Shown here in pieces: positions 59,700-64,000 of a stretch of DNA of 64,000 nucleotides. Location of the stretch: assembly GCA_027627225.1 (NCBI GenBank), contig CM051025.1:72077569-72141568 (forward strand), written 5' to 3'. Below the pieces are notes generated by a model that worked only from the letters and a program-made list of their open reading frames with translations, was not told the origin of the DNA and searched no databases. This stretch comes from Congeria kusceri. Lineage: Eukaryota > Mollusca > Bivalvia > Myida > Dreissenidae. Position 1 is the first letter of the stretch. Every line of letters begins with the position of its first letter. A program made the translations under genes and the position numbers.

Positions 59700-62380
59700 T
59701 TTGGATATAGGGAGTATTTCCACATTATGTTGTGTAACTTTTGCACAACTCATGGGTGGTCTATGTTTGTCTTGGCAAAAGTTTGCACTCTTCAAGTGAT
59801 TTCTAGTTTAAGATAATATTCACAAAACAAAAGAGTTCAACAAGAATAGAACTTCATTTTGACCTAGTCATTTGGCTAATCGAGTACATTTCTTAATTTG
59901 GATACATTAATGTGTTGATTTGATTGAGTTTAGTCGTTTATGTTTGTGATAAAACATAAATTACATAAATAGTAAGTGCACGGTAAGTAATTAAATGGTA
60001 CAAAAAGCACGTACATTGGATCTTAAAAATAGCATTGTTCGCAGAAGTTATGCATTGTTGTGGGGTTATGATCTGTAAGGAGTGGATGTGCATATTTGCC
60101 CGAAATGACATTTACCCTTTCAATAAGCCAGACAATCAATGATAATAAGCGTTCAACGAAATTTGCAAGACATTATTCACAAACAGATCGTTATAAATAT
60201 TCTACTTCTATTCATATTAAGTGACACCACTAGAGATATTAAATGCAAATGTACAACGACTTTACTTAACTAACATTATCAAATTACAGCAAATAAAAGT
60301 TATGGAACTATTATCAAAGCTTTAAATTAAAAGCCTACGCGACGATAAAATAAAATAGAACAATTTTTCTTTATTTGTTATTAGTATTACTATTTTAATT
60401 AAGGTGTTGAGCTATATAATGTGTGGTCGTAATGGTAAGTAATCTTGTTCAACATTTCAGACTTTTTAGACTTTTTCATAATAATCAACATTCTTAACAA
60501 TGATTATATTTTGCTGAAATAAATGTGCAGCTGGCTAACGTTTATTCTTCTCGATGAAACTATTGCCATAGGAATGTAAATGGTTCTTATTTCCTTATTG
60601 ATTCGTATTATTATGGTAATATTTATACAAAGATGTCAATGCAATGTACAATGACGTACTTGTATGCATATTTAAAATACAAAAAAATACCACTACAGAC
60701 ACACACCAAAGAATGTTTGGATTGTATTGTATATTTAATTGAAGTGGGGAAGCAACTTTTAAAGCAGATCTACTTAAATTTAACATTCATAACATTTTAC
60801 TTGAACGTCAAAACATGAAAATCAATTTCGTATATGCGACTTTTTCATGAGAACATGTGTATTGGTAGCACCACATCATTGTTATTCTCAGGGGCTTATT
60901 AAGTGTATGACATGGTTTTGCCGTCTATAATTAATTTATTGGCATCTGTATTGATATGCTATATCAGGGTTGTGTAAACATACGTGCGAAATTAATAAAT
61001 ATCATTAGTTCAAAACATTGCTTCGATATATTCCACTGTATAGTTCTTATTTCCTGTTTTGACGGAGCTTATATAAAATTTTCACTGACAGGAAATCCAC
61101 ATGGAATATGTTGTTAGCTGCCAACATAGAAAATGAAAGATCATTACCAATATTATAAACTCCATACGGTATTAATTATAATAAGCACAAGAGGGTTATT
61201 AAGCGGTGATTTTACGTTGGCTTATTCAACAGTTAATGCCAATTCAGTACTGCAGTAATCTTATAGTTAATAAATCTTGTAGTGTTGCATGGCTTCACAA
61301 TTAAATCAACTCCTTCAAACTGATTATAGTGCAGATCTCCAACGGATGCGTGTTTGCTTAATGATGAGTTAGTTTTGTGTAATGGGATAATAATACAGGC
61401 GGTCGGGGAATAACGTGGAATAACTTTTTTTGTTTCTATCTTCAATGTTGATTTTTGGTGTTGGTGCGAAGGAAATGTAATTCATCAATAAATTGTAGCT
61501 GTTATTGCAACAACATGTCATTTGTAAAGTTTTAACACACTATAGTGTAAACGTTTATGCTATCCTTTATACCGTAAAGCGCAATAATGGCACTAATGCT
61601 AATTGTCTTAAATAGTTGTACAAACCTATATTTATAGATCAATCATATTGAATTATGTTGATACTTAACCCAGTGCTCAATATAGGCTGCGTAACCACGT
61701 AAATTAGTGTACGAAATTAGGATTTGAATCCACTAGCCCTTTCGTGCTACCAGATAGGACACTTCACTTATGCCTAAAACAAATAATGTTTAGTGGAAAT
61801 TAAAAAACTCTGGTATGTCTCAATAGGCAACACATTGTTGTCCTTCCATGTATAATGTTTCATTTAGTGAATTAATTTTAGAAACGTTGAAATAAGACGC
61901 CAAGTCCTGAGCTATCCGTTAAACACCAAACGACTGTAAATATTTTCGCCGGAGTGATTTGATATGACAAATGAACACGTTTTGATCGATTTATCTTGTT
62001 TGCGTTTACATACATTGTTTTAGTATATTTTAGGGTGAAGGGCATGAATCAATTATAAATCAGTAATTTGGCGTTGTAAAATCAACAAGTACAATATTAA
62101 AGCAATTGGTGATACATACATTATTCAAGTTGTTTATTCACATTGTCATAGCATAAATATATACAAGTTATTGTCGTAACGATTGTCACATTTAATTTAA
62201 TACTAAACTACAATAAGCAAGTGTGGCGTTGCTTTCAACAACCTCTGGTTTGAATCTCGATCTCTGCTCGATATCCTCTTCAGACGAACGTCAACGCGTA
62301 TCATCGAAATTTGATTAACCACCCTACTGCAAGAAATAGAAGCAAAATTAAAAAAGTTGAAAACCATAGGACCCTTTTCT
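59700..62380. other. Intergenic, no supported gene; GPCR 3' flank at right
   Basis: AT-rich. 61730-61770 has a degraded tRNA-like B box (GGATTTGAATCC), perhaps a SINE remnant. 62130-62386 is the likely 3' UTR of the GPCR, with a minus-strand AATAAA near 62135. Confidence 0.4.
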
Positions 62381-62386
62381 ATGTAA

Positions 62387-63122
62387 TTACTTTATGTTTC
62401 TATTAAAGTTTCTTAACGACTTCCTATACAATAACGTATATTCCGTGGCCGGAGCACTAGAGTGAAGCAGAAGGGTGTCCGTTTGATTGACAGTTTCCGA
62501 CTTCCCGCAGGAAAAGATCGACTTGAACTTCTTTCGGTACCTCTCACTAAACAGGCAATATATTATTGGATTGCCGGCAGAGTTGAGATAGGCTAAGACT
62601 GTGACGCCAACGAGAAAGCCCCAGTTCTGGTGAAATGGCGACGGTGAAAATGTGTTATATAAGAGCAGTACTTGGTGAGGCGAATAACTGACAAAGTAAA
62701 GAAGTACACTGACTATCAACATTTTGATAACACCTCTGCGAGCAGTGATTGTGTCCGAACATTTTACTGAATGTGGATTTCCTGGACTTTGTCGAACGTT
62801 TTGTCCGTGCAGCTCATTAATACCAATAAACAAATGCTTCCCTATAATAATGTAGCACACGATTTGAACAATTAGCGGTATGAAATAGAACAATATTGAC
62901 TCTGTGTATTTAAATACAAGAAACATTCTTTGATGGTCGTAGGGAAACAGCAGAACACAGAACTCAGTGGAGCTGTTGCCGTTGAGGGTGGTAACGATGT
63001 TGAACAGCATGGTAGGTGAAGCAAATACCAACGCCATGGCCCAGATGACTCCGACAACAAATACGGTTCGGCGTCTCGTGCATAGAATGTGAGCCTTGAT
63101 TGGAAATACTATAGCGATGAAC
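62387..63122 (-). CDS. Rhodopsin-class peptide-type GPCR, 3' coding exon (TM4 to C-terminus)
   Basis: 736-bp exon. The acceptor CCTTTCAG|G splits the Arg codon of the E/D-R-F/Y motif at the end of TM3, a common intron site in neuropeptide receptors. The 244 residues give ICL2 (FIAIVFPIKAH, 1-11), TM4 (about 19-40), ECL2 with sequon NSS at 49 and the conserved Cys55, TM5 (about 72-95), a basic ICL3 ending ARRGVIKML, TM6 (133-155) with SYSP in place of CWxP (145-148), TM7 with NPIIY (184-188), helix 8 SERYRKKFKS and a likely palmitoylated Cys205. It should couple a peptide ligand to G proteins at the plasma membrane. The subfamily is unresolved (TRH, GHS or FMRFamide receptor-like). TM1-TM3 must lie right of the window or in exons I cannot see. 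A minus-strand AATAAA lies near 62135. Confidence 0.88.
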
Positions 63123-63229
63123 CTGAAAGGACAAAAACACCATACATGTTCAACATACAATTATATTAATAACATGACTGGAGGGTGGAAATACTATAGC
63201 GATGAACCTGAAAGGACAAAAACACCATA
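63101..63229 (-). repeat. 44-bp duplication of the GPCR 3' splice site
   Basis: 63101-63144 and 63186-63229 are identical over 44 bp. The unit covers the end of the intron, the CAG acceptor and the first 22 bases of the exon. The distal copy is bounded on both sides by ACTGGAGGGTG (63177-63187 and 63230-63240), like a target-site duplication. Using the distal acceptor (exon start 63207) would read 18 codons and then TGA. Confidence 0.9.
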
Positions 63230-63244
63230 ACTGGAGGGTGATGT

Positions 63245-64000
63245 AAAGAATATTAACCCGAGAAATGTTGCATCAACAGAGGCGGTGGCCGAGGTTCTTC
63301 TGAAGGGTTGATATTATATAAATTGAAAATAGGTTTCTGTTCAAATATCTAATAAGTGTCGATACTAAATATGTAGCATACGTGTCCATACTATTTAATG
63401 AGACAAACATGATTCAAATTAATAATAAAATAGATTAAACTCCAGCTGCATAAGCAGGAAAGCAAAGCTTAATAGTATACTGTCCTTTAATTCAGGCAAG
63501 TTTCATCAATTAATTATGCTAAAATTCCCAAAGGTCAAAATGCTTAATATTAGTAACATAAATATGAAAATATCATATATACATGTACATACACATGTAA
63601 CCTGCATTAACAAAAGTTTTTGAACTCCTTATGCATATTATATTACATGATCGACTTTAATTTGCATATAATTCGTTTAGTATATGTTTAATAATGGACC
63701 ATAGTTGGCGGTTAAATTAGTGTATTTATAACGATGCTTTTAATACATGCATGTTTAATGTTGGATTGAACATTTTACATAACATGAATAACAAAAACAC
63801 ACAAACAAAATGTAGTTTTTTATTCTGATATTCTATAAACGATAGTAAAATGAATCTTATATTAAACAATGCAACTAAGGAAATACCGTTGTATGAATGG
63901 GAACATGAAGTAAAGTAGACTCTAGCTGCACGTTAAATGACAGTCCCCCCAAATACGAAATATTTCGTTTGGAATACTCGTATAAATGTATAATTTTTTA
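63245..64000. other. GPCR intron or flank, no upstream exon seen
   Basis: No frame with TM1-TM3 or a DRY/ERF motif before a donor was found, so the 5' exons lie beyond the window. Confidence 0.4.

Noticed and set aside
1..64000. CRISPR arrays, bacterial operons, prophage or viral genes
   Set aside because: No regularly spaced short repeats with unique spacers, no dense ORFs, and no viral proteins recognised. The sequence is animal nuclear DNA.

Overview
The window is eukaryotic and almost certainly from a bivalve mollusc. It is AT-rich, gene-poor and full of short non-autonomous transposons, ~160-bp tandem arrays, tRNA-derived SINEs and decayed LINEs. A dispersed repeat at 56.36-56.58 kb and several array families look like repeats I associate with dreissenid mussels. 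That genus-level guess is from memory and is not tested. No bacterial operons, rRNA or CRISPR arrays are present.

Two host genes can be supported, both on the minus strand. (1) 0.65-16.1 kb holds seven exons in consistent splice phase that together encode about 300 residues resembling the OB-fold region of CTC1, the large subunit of the CST (CTC1-STN1-TEN1) telomere replication complex. The gene enters from the right, is split by an 11-kb intron packed with repeats, and leaves the window at the left, so its C-terminal half is missing. (2) 62.39-63.12 kb is the last coding exon of a rhodopsin-class, peptide-type GPCR (TM4 to C-terminus). Its 3' splice site has been copied 85 bp upstream, giving a second, poison acceptor.

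Layout: 0.6-16.1 kb CTC1-like gene, whose introns contain a TIR element (2.87-3.66), SINE pieces, a 21-bp minisatellite (7.78-7.97), a nested hairpin (8.85-8.99), a CRE-motif cluster (9.1-9.19) and a 4.4-kb Helitron-like element with about 21 tandem units (10.0-14.45). That element carries a TTAA-flanked MITE and an SINE as later insertions. 16.3-18.0 kb: TIR transposon. 20.0-20.7 kb: decayed Merlin-type transposase. 23.2-25.7 kb: tandem-array element. 26.0-29.15 kb: 3.2-kb TIR element with subterminal minisatellites. 29.7-30.0 kb: LINE 3' fragment. 30.2-31.0 kb: MITE. 33.0-34.6 kb: copies of the 2.87-kb element. 35.2-36.45 kb: TTAA-flanked element with three tandem units. 37.3-39.5 kb: Helitron-like element. 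42.1-43.65 kb: further arrays. 45.44-45.61 kb: an eight-cysteine ORF. 46.5-51.6 kb: a plus-strand LINE interrupted by a minus-strand LINE. 40.7-42.1, 51.7-54.97 and 56.6-59.0 kb: copies of one duplicated block. 59.2-59.7 kb: dispersed repeat. 62.4-63.1 kb: GPCR.

Most of the window is transposon-derived, and most open frames longer than 60 codons are chance frames or repeat translations. The main biological signals are the CTC1-like gene model, the duplicated GPCR splice acceptor, the nested retrotransposons, and the recurrence of ~160-bp arrays in unrelated elements.
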